A stretch of DNA of 64,000 bases from assembly GCA_004297985.1 (NCBI GenBank), contig SCRA01000080.1, positions 1 to 64,000 on the forward strand. Reading direction: 5' to 3'. A program made the translations under genes and the position numbers. The stretch's first letter is position 1; each line of letters opens with the position of its first letter. Origin of the DNA: a bacterium. GTDB lineage: Bacteria; Vulcanimicrobiota; Vulcanimicrobiia; Vulcanimicrobiales; SCRA01. Positions 51,062 to 60,230 of the stretch are shown one piece after another. The notes under the pieces were generated by a model. That model saw nothing but the letters and a program-made list of their open reading frames with translations. It was not told the DNA's origin and searched no databases.

Positions 51062-51660
51062 GCCTTACGACGCAAGAGATTCCCGAACCTGGGGCTACCA
51101 GGACAGCCACTACCGCGCCACCACGTGCGCGGATCGCCGCCGACCGCGCCGGCGAGGTAGGCAAAGACGGCGGCGGGCCTTTCCGTGCTTCCGGTCAACG
51201 AGCACGTGCGCGAATGCGAAGGTCGCGAACGCGCGGAGTTGCCTTTGGACAGGGGACCGTGCGCCGCGCCGTATGCGCGGCCTTTGCTTCAACGAGAAGC
51301 ACTTTCGCTTGCGTCGGCGGGATCGGCCATCCGAGGGTTGCAGTATTGCCTTCTGGGTTCGGGGTGCAGCCGCTGCTACAATCGTCCGAGGCTTCACGCG
51401 GCGGGGGTCAGGGCGCGACCGTATCCATATCGGAGAACTGACCAACCGCGCCGATAGTGCCGGGCAAACAGCTCGAGGCGTCAAGACGTCGCAATTCTGG
51501 CGTCCCCAGTCGACGTCGACCAGGGCATGCGAGCGGTCGCAGGAGGAACAGGCCAAGCGTGCAGAGACGGCCTGGCAAAACTAGAGTACCTCAGCCCAGG
51601 ATTAAAGTTTAACCGCCACAAACTTTAACACACAGAGCGGAGACTGGAGGAGACTATATC
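51050..51660. other. stretch without recognisable genes between tRNA-Sec and fic
   Basis: About 0.6 kb with no credible protein gene on either strand; open frames present are Arg-rich shadows. Apart from the hairpin next to the tRNA and the inverted repeat at 51602-51628, I see no structured element. No copy of the tRNA 3' end (an att repeat) was found downstream in this window. Confidence 0.5.
51602..51628. promoter_or_regulatory. perfect 9-bp inverted repeat before fic
   Basis: TTAAAGTTT (51602-51610) and AAACTTTAA (51620-51628) are perfect inverted arms with a 9-bp spacer, AT-rich in a GC-rich genome, 32 bp before the fic start. It is likely an operator; the binding protein is unknown. 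Confidence 0.55.
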
Positions 51661-52788
51661 GTGCGCCGAGAGGACTTTGGTGCTCACGCGACCGTCCACC
51701 TGGTTTCGGTCGAAGGAGATGCCCTGGCCTTCGTCCCCGATAAGCTCCCTCCACGGCGTTCCATTGACGCGTCGCGGCTCTTGAGCCCCCTCGATGCCGC
51801 AACGGGGGCTGTTGCGCGGCTTGATGGGATCTCGCGCCAGATCGAACACCCCGAGCATCTCTTCCGGAACTACCTCCGCCGGGAGGCCGTCCTGTCAAGC
51901 GCGATCGAGGGGACCCACACGACCGTCGCTGGCCTGGTCCTCTACGAGGTCAGCGCGCGTGGGAATCGCGACGCGCGAGAAGTCTCGAACTACGTTGCGG
52001 CTCTGGACTATGGTCTCGCTGCACTAAAAGAGCGGCCGATCACGAAGCAGCTATTCAACGAGATCCATCAGAAGCTGATGGAAGGCATGGACCCAATGAA
52101 GACGACGCCGGGCATGACGCGAACGTGCCTCGTCCAGCTCGGTAGTGGCGCGCTAAAGGACACCCGGTTTGTCCCGCCACCCGACGTCTTCGTCGACGAG
52201 CTCCTTGACGACCTCGTTGCATACCTAAACACCAATGACATGCCACCACTAATCAAGGTAGCAATCGCTCACTACCAGTTCGAAGCGATCCATCCTTATC
52301 GAGACGGCAACGGTCGCATCGGACGGCTATTATTCATGCTGTATCTGGCGCAGCAAAAGATCCTCTCAACGCCAATGCTATATGTCAGCGCCTATCTTGA
52401 GAGCAACCGGCAGCAATACTACGATTACCTCCTGGCAATCAGTCAACGTGGTACATGGGACGACTGGATCGTCTTCCTACTGGAAGGAGTAGCGCAACAG
52501 GCGCGCGACGCTGTAGAACGGACCGGACGAATTTCCGCATTAAACGATGACTACCGCAAGAGAGTATTGGGACCCAAGAAGGCCGCGAACCTCGGACTGC
52601 TGGTCGATGAGTTGTTCACGATCCCGGCGATTTCCGTACCGATGGCGAAGCGCCTTACCGGGGTAACCTACCCGGCGGCTCGCGCCAATATCGACACCCT
52701 ACGCGCTCTGTCTGTCCTCAGTGCTGAGCCTGTAATCGTGGATGGGACGCAGTACTGGACGGCCGACGGCATTCTTGAGCTCGTATAA
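51661..52788 (+). CDS. Fic family protein (AMPylase-like)
   Basis: A 375-aa Fic protein. The catalytic motif is HPYRDGNGRIGR, starting at His211, which holds the catalytic His and the phosphate-binding loop. The inhibitory helix motif (S/T)xxxE(G/N) is S79-S-A-I-E83-G84, N-terminal to the Fic core, so this is a self-inhibited class II member. A C-terminal winged helix (MAKRLTGVTYPAARANIDTL) suggests DNA or partner binding. It transfers AMP to target proteins. GTG at 51661 has GGAGGAG upstream. Codon use is less biased than in neighbours, suggesting acquisition. Confidence 0.92.
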   Translation: MRREDFGAHATVHLVSVEGDALAFVPDKLPPRRSIDASRLLSPLDAATGAVARLDGISRQIEHPEHLFRNYLRREAVLSSAIEGTHTTVAGLVLYEVSARGNRDAREVSNYVAALDYGLAALKERPITKQLFNEIHQKLMEGMDPMKTTPGMTRTCLVQLGSGALKDTRFVPPPDVFVDELLDDLVAYLNTNDMPPLIKVAIAHYQFEAIHPYRDGNGRIGRLLFMLYLAQQKILSTPMLYVSAYLESNRQQYYDYLLAISQRGTWDDWIVFLLEGVAQQARDAVERTGRISALNDDYRKRVLGPKKAANLGLLVDELFTIPAISVPMAKRLTGVTYPAARANIDTLRALSVLSAEPVIVDGTQYWTADGILELV

Positions 52789-52899
52789 CGAGTGACTTAC
52801 CGCCAGCGATTCAACGCGGGGTGCGTGTTCTTCTGAATCTCGACGCGCCGTTGGTGGGAGAGGAATCTCCATTCGGTCGACAGTAGCCGCCGTGGGTAC

Positions 52900-54246
52900 A
52901 TGCTCGCCATGGCTGTTCCTCCGCCCGTAACGGAACGTACCAAGCTCCTGTTTCTCATCCTCGGCGGGCTGGTGACGCTTGCCGGGTTCAGCGTGAGCGC
53001 CTCCGCCGTCGCGCTCGGCGTAGCCTTCGTGACGCAGCGCGATGCAGGCGGCTACTTCACGACGCCCGTCGAGCGCTACCATACGTCGACGTATGCGTTG
53101 GTCTCGAAGAGTCTCGCGCTCGCCACGCAACTCGGCCCTGGCGACTGGGCCGTTCGTGAGGGGCCGCCCGTCCAGCTCCACGTGCAGGCAACGAGCGGCC
53201 GTTCGGACGTCTCCGTCTTCATCGGCATTGCGCGCACGCAAGACGTGAGGGCGTACCTCTCCGGAGTAGCCTACGACGAAGTCGCGCGCGTCGAGGCCGA
53301 GCCCTCGAAAGTCGAATATCGCACCCAGTCCGGCGTAGCAACGCCGGCGCGCCCGGCCGCGCAGTCGATGTGGAGTGCGTCGGCGAGCGGCGTTGGCACG
53401 CGGACGATCGATTGGAATGCGCGGCCCGGCCAATGGACCCTCGTGGCGATGAACGCGGATGGTAGTCCCGGTGTCAACGTGGACCTCCAAGTGTCCATGA
53501 AGGCCGACTGGCTTGGCGCGTTCGCGCAACGCCTGGCCGTCGGCGGATTCTTCACTTTGGTCATCGGCGTGGCGGCAGTCATCTTCGGCGGTTTCCTTCC
53601 GCCGGAGACTCCGCGCTTACCGGTTCCCTCAGCCGAGCCGATCACTCTGGAAGCCAGCCTCGACACGCCGCTCGGCCGCTGGCTGTGGCTCGTGAAATGG
53701 CTCCTCGCGATCCCCCACTTCGTCGTTCTGCTCTTCTTGCTGGTCGCGTTCGTCGTGCTGACCGTTGTGGCGTTCTTTGCCATTCTCTTCACGGAGCGCT
53801 ATCCGATGGCGCTCTTCGAGACTAACGTCGGGATCCTGCGCTGGGGCTGGCGCGTGGGTTACTATGCGTATAGCACGCTCGGCACCGATCGCTACCCGCC
53901 GTTCACCTTACAGCAGGCCGAGTATCCCGCCACGTTCACCGTCGCATATCCGGAGCGGCTCTCGCGCGGGCTCGCGCTCGTGAAGTGGTGGCTCTTGGCG
54001 ATCCCGCACTACATCATTGTCGGGGTCTTCGTCGCGAGCGGGCCTGGGCGCGCCGGTCTCGTGACGATTCTCGTATTCTTCGCGGCCATCGCCCTCTTGT
54101 TCAGCGGCCGCTATCCGCAGGGAATCTTCGACTTGGCCGTTGGACTGAACCGCTGGATTTACCGCGTGATCGCGTATGCCGCCTTGATGCGGGACGAGTA
54201 CCCGCCATTCCGGCTCGACCTCGGTGGCAAGTCTGGGCAAGACTGA
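52900..54246 (+). CDS. DUF4389 membrane protein
   Basis: A 448-aa protein. An N-terminal membrane helix is followed by an extracytoplasmic domain of about 180 residues, a second helix, and two DUF4389 units each with paired helices (LVKWLLAIPHFVVL..ERYPMALFETNVGILRW and LVKWWLLAIPHYIIV..GRYPQGIFDLAVGLNRW). The internal repeat suggests duplication. Function of DUF4389 is not established. The start may be ATG 52900 or 52909. It ends 4 bp before the TonB receptor, so they are probably co-transcribed. Confidence 0.82.
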   Translation: MLAMAVPPPVTERTKLLFLILGGLVTLAGFSVSASAVALGVAFVTQRDAGGYFTTPVERYHTSTYALVSKSLALATQLGPGDWAVREGPPVQLHVQATSGRSDVSVFIGIARTQDVRAYLSGVAYDEVARVEAEPSKVEYRTQSGVATPARPAAQSMWSASASGVGTRTIDWNARPGQWTLVAMNADGSPGVNVDLQVSMKADWLGAFAQRLAVGGFFTLVIGVAAVIFGGFLPPETPRLPVPSAEPITLEASLDTPLGRWLWLVKWLLAIPHFVVLLFLLVAFVVLTVVAFFAILFTERYPMALFETNVGILRWGWRVGYYAYSTLGTDRYPPFTLQQAEYPATFTVAYPERLSRGLALVKWWLLAIPHYIIVGVFVASGPGRAGLVTILVFFAAIALLFSGRYPQGIFDLAVGLNRWIYRVIAYAALMRDEYPPFRLDLGGKSGQD

Positions 54247-54250
54247 GTTC

Positions 54251-56422
54251 ATGGTACGGCATCTCATCGTTCTGACCGCGTTCGCGCTGTCGCCCATGGC
54301 GGCCAGGGCCGGCGATATCGCGCCCGCGAGCGTGATCGTCGAGACGGAGGCCGGCGAAGCCATCGCTGATGCCAGTGTCATCTTCACCGCCAGAGGACAG
54401 ACGGCAGTCGCGCGCAGCGATTCGCGTGGGCATGCGCAGTCGCCCCTTCCCGGCTCCGCTCATGCTGCGATCGGCGCACCCGGCTACCGCACCATTACCG
54501 TGACGGTGAACCCGGGAGCGCCCGTCGTCGTCCGTCTCGTGACGGACGCGAAGGTCATCGGGCGAGTCACTGTTGCTACGGGAACCTCGCACGATCTCCA
54601 TACGCTTCCGATGACGGCGCTCTCGCTCGATCCTTCGATGATTCGCGCAACGGCGCCGATGACTTCCGATGGCCTCCTCAGCCTGATGCCGGGCTTCGAC
54701 GAGGCGCGCAGCAACAGCCAGGTGACCAACCCCACGCAGCTACGCGCGTCGATTGGCGGAGCGGGGCAGGATCGCGGCTTGGTCCTCGTCGACGGCTTGC
54801 CGGCGGAGAACGGTTTCGGCGGCTGGATCGAGTGGCCGGCCATCTCGCCCCTCGACATCTCGCGCGTGGAATTCATGCGCGATGCGGCCTCGGCGCTCTA
54901 CGGCTCCGGAGCCATCGGCGGCGTGGTCGACATCCACACGCTCGCCCCCACGACGTTGCCGAAAGGCTTCGTGGATCTCTCCGCGGGCGCGAACGGCGGC
55001 GGCTCCCAAGTGCTCTCGCTCGGCGGTGGTATCGGAAGGGCGGCCACGCGCCTCTTCGTCTCGCACGCGTTCGACGGCGGCTACTCCGCCGCGCCGCCGG
55101 GCTACCGTAGCGGTGTCGATGGTCTGAGCACCGCGCGGACCGACGATCTCGGGTTCGCGGTACGCCTGCCGGCGGCAAGAAAGGATCGCTCGCTCGAGCT
55201 CTCGGTGAAAACCTTCGATACGTTTCAAGCCACGGGGCGTCCAAACTACAATGACGAGGAGTCCGGATGGCAGGAGGCTCTGGCTTATCGCGCGTCCGCC
55301 GGGGGCTCCACCTGGCAGCTCTCGGGCTTCGCGCGCTCGGGGCTGCTGATCAATTCGGCGGATATGTTTCCCCAGAAGCCCGGCGTCCCGCTCTACCGGC
55401 AGACGATTCCCAATCAGGACGACGGCGTGATCGCGGCGTGGTCTCATGCAACGGGCCACGATGCGTTGCGCGCGCAGACGGCCATGCGCGTCGTCAACGG
55501 AAGTTACACGCAAGTCAATCCGACGTCCGGCGCCTTGCAGAGCCAGGGCGGCGGCCGGCAGGCCCACGCATCGTTCTCCGTCTCCGATGAGCTGGTGAGC
55601 GGACGCTTCGACGTCATCGCCGATCTCCACGCCGAGAGCGTCTCTACCACGGGCTACACCACCAGTGCCGCGGCCTCCGCGCAGCGCTTTGGCGCCGCCT
55701 CCCCGCTGCTCGCCGTGCGCTATACGCTGTCCCCCGCACTGACCGTGCATGCCTCCGAAGGCGCCGGCTTCCGCACGCCGTTCCTCAACGAGCTCTATCG
55801 CCGATTCCGTATCGGCGCCCAACAGTTTCTCGGCAACCCGCTGCTCGGGCCGGAGCGCAGCACCACGCGCAACCTCGGTGCGGACCTCGCCGTTCCCGCC
55901 GGTCGCCTCTTCGTGGAGCTGACCGGTACGCGCGTAAGCAATGCGATCTCGTTCGTCACCACGGCCCCCGATGTCTCGACGCGCGAGAACATCGAGCGCA
56001 CGGCCACCGACGGATACGAGGCCGGATGGCAGGGCGATCTCGGCTCGCGCTGGTCGCTGCGCGCCACGTATGCCGAGCAGTACGCCCGCGTGGTGAGCGG
56101 GCCGGCGTCCGATCTCGGGCAGCGTCTCCCGTTCATCCCGGCGCACGAAGGGAGCCTTACGGCGATCGCGCACTGGCCGTCAGGCGTGAGCCTCGCCCTT
56201 TCGGGCACGCTCTTGGGACAGACGTATGCCGACGACCTCAACCTACAGCCGTTGGGCTCGGCGTTCGTCGTAGGCGCGACGTTGAACGTCCCGCTCTCGC
56301 CGCGCACGGCGCTGGCGCTGCGCGCCGCCAACCTGACGAACCAGACCTATCTCACGAGCGTCGATCGCCAGGCCGAGCCGGCGAGGCTCTGGCTCGACCT
56401 GCGTACGGATTTCGGACGCTAA
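54251..56422 (+). CDS. TonB-dependent outer membrane receptor
   Basis: A 723-aa outer membrane protein with a signal peptide (about 1-20), a carboxypeptidase-like regulatory fold (VIVETEAGEAIADASVIF), a plug domain (about 115-235; GLVLVDGLPAE and YGSGAIGGVVDI), and a beta-barrel ending in aromatic Leu/Asp residues near the C-terminus. It imports a siderophore, vitamin or other scarce ligand with TonB energy; the ligand is unknown. Its presence implies an outer membrane. The DUF4389 gene precedes it. Confidence 0.9.
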   Translation: MVRHLIVLTAFALSPMAARAGDIAPASVIVETEAGEAIADASVIFTARGQTAVARSDSRGHAQSPLPGSAHAAIGAPGYRTITVTVNPGAPVVVRLVTDAKVIGRVTVATGTSHDLHTLPMTALSLDPSMIRATAPMTSDGLLSLMPGFDEARSNSQVTNPTQLRASIGGAGQDRGLVLVDGLPAENGFGGWIEWPAISPLDISRVEFMRDAASALYGSGAIGGVVDIHTLAPTTLPKGFVDLSAGANGGGSQVLSLGGGIGRAATRLFVSHAFDGGYSAAPPGYRSGVDGLSTARTDDLGFAVRLPAARKDRSLELSVKTFDTFQATGRPNYNDEESGWQEALAYRASAGGSTWQLSGFARSGLLINSADMFPQKPGVPLYRQTIPNQDDGVIAAWSHATGHDALRAQTAMRVVNGSYTQVNPTSGALQSQGGGRQAHASFSVSDELVSGRFDVIADLHAESVSTTGYTTSAAASAQRFGAASPLLAVRYTLSPALTVHASEGAGFRTPFLNELYRRFRIGAQQFLGNPLLGPERSTTRNLGADLAVPAGRLFVELTGTRVSNAISFVTTAPDVSTRENIERTATDGYEAGWQGDLGSRWSLRATYAEQYARVVSGPASDLGQRLPFIPAHEGSLTAIAHWPSGVSLALSGTLLGQTYADDLNLQPLGSAFVVGATLNVPLSPRTALALRAANLTNQTYLTSVDRQAEPARLWLDLRTDFGR

Positions 56423-56463
56423 GGGGCCACCGCGGGTCGTTCGCGCTCTGCAAACGTCGCAGC

Positions 56464-56487
56464 GGCGGGCGGTTCCGTTAACCCGCC
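56464..56487 (+). terminator. hairpin between the TonB receptor and amt
   Basis: GGCGGG(CGG)TT and AACCCGCC form an 8-bp stem with a 3-nt bulge and a CCGTT loop, 41 bp after the receptor stop. It probably separates the two transcripts; no U-run follows. Confidence 0.4.
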
Positions 56488-56541
56488 GTCGAGTGCATCG
56501 TGCCGGGAATCTTGGTAGCATCATCGTTCAGGGAGGATGAG

Positions 56542-57792
56542 ATGCATCCCAAGATCGTTCCCGGAGATACAGCGTGGCTGCTCTTCTCGGCGGCCCTCAT
56601 GATGATCATGACGCCCGCGCTCGGCTTCTTCTACGGCGGCCTCGTGCGGCGCAAGAACGTCCTCTCCACGATCATGCACAGCTTCCTCATTCTCTGCCTG
56701 ATCAGCGTGCAATGGGTGCTCTGGGGTTACTCGCTGGCCTTCGGGCCAGACGTCCGCGGCTGGGGCATCATCGGCGACCTCTCGTGGGCGGGTCTCAACG
56801 GCGTGGGCTTGGCGCCCAATCCCGCGTACGGCGCCACCGTTCCGCAGCTCGCGTTCGTCGCGTTTCAGATGATGTTCGCCGTCATCACTCCCGCGCTGAT
56901 CACCGGTGCATTTGCCGAGCGCAAACGCTTCAAGGCCTTCGTCATCTTCACGCTGCTCTGGGCAACATTCGTCTACGATCCGCTCACGCACTGGGTGTGG
57001 GGTCACGGCGGCTGGCTGAGCCGGCTGGGCACGCTGGATTTCGCGGGCGGAACGGTCGTCGAGATCGCCAGCGGCATCTCGGCGCTGGTGGCGGCGATAG
57101 TGCTGGGCCGGCGCATCGAGTTCCAGCGCGGAGAAGGCTACCCCGAGGATCCGTACAACGCGGCCATGACGATGTTGGGTGCCGGATTGCTGTGGTTCGG
57201 CTGGTTCGGCTTCAACGCCGGCAGCGCGATCGTGTCGGGCGGACTCGCCGCGAACGCGTTCGTCGTCACCAACACGGCGGGCGCGATGGCCGCGCTCACC
57301 TGGATGACGGTCTCTTGGATGCACCGCGGAACGCCCAGCGTTGTCGGCGCGACGATCGGCGCCATCGCCGGACTCGTGGCGATCACCCCCGCGGCGGGCT
57401 ACGTGACCATGCCGGCATCCGTGCTCATCGGCATGGGTGCCGGCATCGCCTGTTACCTCTGCGTGCATTTCATGAAGCGCAGCGGCGTCGACGACGTCCT
57501 CGACGTCTTCGCGATTCACGGCATCGGCGGTCTCTGGGGCACGCTGGCTACGGGCATCTTCGCCACGCTGGCCATCAATCCGGGGGCGGCCAATGGTCTG
57601 CTCTACGGTAATCCGCGCCAATTGCTGATCCAAGCGTTCGCCGCCGCCGTCGCATTCGTCTACTGCGGGCTCATGACGTTCGTGATCCTCAAGGTCGTCA
57701 ATGCGTTCGTGCCGCTGCGCGTCAGCGAGCAAGAGGAGGTCATGGGCCTGGATGCTACGCAGCACCGGGAAGTCGTCGCCGGCGCGCCGTAA
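56542..57792 (+). CDS. amt: ammonium transporter
   Basis: A 416-aa Amt/Rh channel with 11 hydrophobic helices. DTAWLLFSAALMMIMTPALGFFYGGLV is the first helix; FVYDPLTHWVWGHGGWL and the paired-His region (FAIHGIGGLWGTL) line the pore. It moves ammonium into the cell. GGGAGG precedes the ATG at 56542. No glnK gene is adjacent, which is unusual but not rare. Confidence 0.95.
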   Translation: MHPKIVPGDTAWLLFSAALMMIMTPALGFFYGGLVRRKNVLSTIMHSFLILCLISVQWVLWGYSLAFGPDVRGWGIIGDLSWAGLNGVGLAPNPAYGATVPQLAFVAFQMMFAVITPALITGAFAERKRFKAFVIFTLLWATFVYDPLTHWVWGHGGWLSRLGTLDFAGGTVVEIASGISALVAAIVLGRRIEFQRGEGYPEDPYNAAMTMLGAGLLWFGWFGFNAGSAIVSGGLAANAFVVTNTAGAMAALTWMTVSWMHRGTPSVVGATIGAIAGLVAITPAAGYVTMPASVLIGMGAGIACYLCVHFMKRSGVDDVLDVFAIHGIGGLWGTLATGIFATLAINPGAANGLLYGNPRQLLIQAFAAAVAFVYCGLMTFVILKVVNAFVPLRVSEQEEVMGLDATQHREVVAGAP

Positions 57793-57832
57793 CGGTCCTT
57801 TCGGAAGCTCTCGAGCGGAGCAGAAGGAACGT

Positions 57833-59392
57833 ATGGACTCTCGAAGCGTCGGAGAGGAACGCCTCACCGACGAGCAGTGCGCTATTGTCGACGCGGCCCG
57901 CAGAGGGGAGAGCTTCAAAGTCGCCGCGTTCGCGGGAACGGGCAAAACCACGTCGCTGACGGAGGCGGCCCGTGCGCTGGTGGGGAAACGCGTGCTCTAC
58001 CTCGTCTTCAACAAGGCGCAGCAGCGCGCGGCCCAGCGGCGCTTCACCGTGCTCAAGAAGCGGCAGCCGCAGCTCACGATCGAGTCGCGGACGGCTCACA
58101 GCATCGCGTGGAGGCTTTTCGGGAGCCGCCGCTATCGCAACCGGCTGGCGCGCGACACGCACGGAGCGTCACGCGCGTGGGTAGCCTATCTGCTGGACCG
58201 CAATCTCGTTTGGGGCGCCAGCGGCGAGGCGCGAAGCACCGCGGCGTGGGCGGTGGTCGATACGGTGAGCGCGTTTCTGGCATCCGCTGCGGAGGCCATA
58301 GGATCGGAACACCTTCCCACCCGTGCAGCGGAGCGTGCCGACTCCGTGCTCAATGCGGCGCGCACCCTTTGGGGCGAGCTCGACGGCTCCAACTCCTGCG
58401 TGCTTCCCGTCACGCACGACGTCTATCTCAAAGCATGGCAGCTCTCGCACCCCGTGCTGCCGTGGTGCGACGTCGTCTTGTATGACGAAGCGCAGGATGC
58501 CACGCCGGCCATGCTCGACGTGGTAAAGCGACAACGCGATCTGCAGACGATCTATGTAGGAGACGAGCATCAGCAGATCTACGAGTTCCGAGGCGCGGTA
58601 AACGCCCTGCGCAGTCTTCGGCTTCCGGAGTATCCCTTGACCCAGACCTGGCGCTTCGGCGAACGCATCGCCGCTTTGGCCAACGGCATCCTGCAGGCCA
58701 AGGGCGAGGCGCGCCGCCTGCGGCCCAGCGAGCCGCGCGCCGATGCCGTCCAAGCGGGCTTCCCCGAAATTTGCGATCTCGTGCTCGCCCGCACCAACGT
58801 GGGCCTCGTGGAGCAGGCGTTGCGCTTCACCGATCGCAAGGCGAGCTTCTTCATTCGCGGCGCGACGGATCCAGAGACGGGTTGTGCCGCCAACGGCTTC
58901 GGGGAGCTGCGCGGCCGGCTGCTGGCCGCCCATAGTCTGTGGAAAGGCAGAGAGACGCACCATCCCGCCTTCGCGGCCTTCGAGTCGTGGGGGGCACTGA
59001 AGCGGGCCGCGGATGCGGACGGCGGCGAGGCGTTTCGCCCGTACGTGCGGCTAGTCGAGCAGTACGAGGCGCGTACGCCGGCCGTGGTCGCGACGTTGCG
59101 CAAGAGCAGCGTAGAGAGCGAGTCCGAAGCGGACGTCGTTCTCTCGACCGTCCATCGCTTCAAAGGCGAGGAGGCCCGGCGCGTTGCGTTAGCCGACGAC
59201 TACTGGGAGTTCGCCTCGCGCCGCAAGGAGGCTGAGCATGCCTCGCTCGATGAGGGCGAGGCTAACATCGCCTACGTCGCCGTCACGCGCGCGATGGAGG
59301 AGCTGTGGATGGGCGGTGCGCGGACAACGCTCGAGAGCTCGCTGGAGCGCCTGGGCGTCTCGTTTCCGCTAGGTCAGACGAAGCGACGGTAG
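57833..59392 (+). CDS. UvrD-like superfamily I DNA helicase
   Basis: A 519-aa compact helicase. The motifs are in order: Walker A AGTGKTT (about 34-40), Walker B with YDEAQD, motif III GDEHQQIYEFRGA, motif IV region LARTNVGLVE, motif V STVHRFKGEEA and motif VI IAYVAVTRAMEELW. It lacks the large insertions of UvrD/Rep, so it resembles the short F-box-helicase-like group. Probable role: unwinding in recombination or repair. AGAAGGAA precedes the ATG. Its 3' end overlaps the GNAT gene by 24 bp. Confidence 0.88.
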   Translation: MDSRSVGEERLTDEQCAIVDAARRGESFKVAAFAGTGKTTSLTEAARALVGKRVLYLVFNKAQQRAAQRRFTVLKKRQPQLTIESRTAHSIAWRLFGSRRYRNRLARDTHGASRAWVAYLLDRNLVWGASGEARSTAAWAVVDTVSAFLASAAEAIGSEHLPTRAAERADSVLNAARTLWGELDGSNSCVLPVTHDVYLKAWQLSHPVLPWCDVVLYDEAQDATPAMLDVVKRQRDLQTIYVGDEHQQIYEFRGAVNALRSLRLPEYPLTQTWRFGERIAALANGILQAKGEARRLRPSEPRADAVQAGFPEICDLVLARTNVGLVEQALRFTDRKASFFIRGATDPETGCAANGFGELRGRLLAAHSLWKGRETHHPAFAAFESWGALKRAADADGGEAFRPYVRLVEQYEARTPAVVATLRKSSVESESEADVVLSTVHRFKGEEARRVALADDYWEFASRRKEAEHASLDEGEANIAYVAVTRAMEELWMGGARTTLESSLERLGVSFPLGQTKRR

Positions 59393-60229
59393 GCGCCGCG
59401 CGTTCTGCGGCAAGTAGATGAAGGTGCGCAATGCCCCGACCTCCATAAACCCTAGACGTTCGTAGAGTCGGCGCGCCGTGCGGTTGAAATCATTGACGCA
59501 GAGCGAGAGCGTGGCGTGCCCTTCGTGGAACAGCGCATTGCAGACGGCGTGGAGTCCGGCGGAAGCGTAGCCGCGGCCGCGGTACTCGGGGGGCGTGTAC
59601 ACCCCTTGGAGCTGGATGGTGCGCGCCGTTACGGCGCCCACGCTGACTTTGAAGCGCAGTTGGCCATCCTCTGTCCAGATCCAGCTCCAGCCGCGCTCGA
59701 TGCTCCGGCGCGTTCCTTCGCGGAATGCGGAGAAATCGCCGCGGCGAGGATCGAAGCCCAGCTCGTCGGCGGTCATCGCCGCGGCGTGATAGGCCACCAT
59801 CTCCAAATCGGGGAGTTCGGAGCGGCGCACTCGCGCATGGGGCGCGGGGCGGAGCTGCTCGGGGGTGAGCGCATAGACGGGCTGCCGTGTGCGCACCGCC
59901 GCGGGTTCGCCGAAGGCCTCGCGTACCGCGGGCTCGATACTCTCCACGTCGGCGACCGTACCCACCAGCAGACTGGGCCTGCGGGCGTGCACGAGGCAGG
60001 CGGCCAGCGCCTTGCGCGCCTCATCGGATGCGCCGGCGACGACGATCTGCGGGCCAAGGTACAGCGTGCCGACCACGGCGTTGCCGTCCCATGCGGCGAA
60101 AAGCGGTGCGTGGACGGTCGATGTATCGCTTCCCAGCATCCACGAGAGAAAGGCATTCTCGTAGGGGGCGTGCTCGAGATAAGCGAGCACCGCCTTGCGG
60201 TCGCCGTTATCGATGCGTCGAACGTTCAT
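59369..60229 (-). CDS. GNAT N-acetyltransferase with N-terminal DUF4081-like domain
   Basis: A 286-aa protein. The C-terminal 110 residues form a GNAT domain with GVYTPPEYRGRGYASAGLHAVC (acetyl-CoA loop) and SLCVNDFNRTARRLYERLGF. The N-terminal half (ENAFLSWML, VLAYLEHAPYE) resembles DUF4081. Substrate unknown. It is convergent with the helicase, and 1 bp separates it from the cyclase-like gene upstream, so it may be the last gene of the minus-strand run. Confidence 0.85.
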   Translation of the reverse strand: MNVRRIDNGDRKAVLAYLEHAPYENAFLSWMLGSDTSTVHAPLFAAWDGNAVVGTLYLGPQIVVAGASDEARKALAACLVHARRPSLLVGTVADVESIEPAVREAFGEPAAVRTRQPVYALTPEQLRPAPHARVRRSELPDLEMVAYHAAAMTADELGFDPRRGDFSAFREGTRRSIERGWSWIWTEDGQLRFKVSVGAVTARTIQLQGVYTPPEYRGRGYASAGLHAVCNALFHEGHATLSLCVNDFNRTARRLYERLGFMEVGALRTFIYLPQNARRLPSLRLT

Positions 60230-60230
60230 G

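Noticed and set aside
50964-51584. 206-residue frame through the tRNA-Sec gene
   Set aside because: It starts inside the tRNA and is Arg-rich without motifs.
51050-52900. An att repeat of the tRNA-Sec 3' end
   Set aside because: No second copy of the T-arm/acceptor sequence was visible in this interval.
56521-57951. 476-residue minus-strand frame over amt
   Set aside because: Antisense to a certain ammonium transporter; composition is typical of shadow frames.
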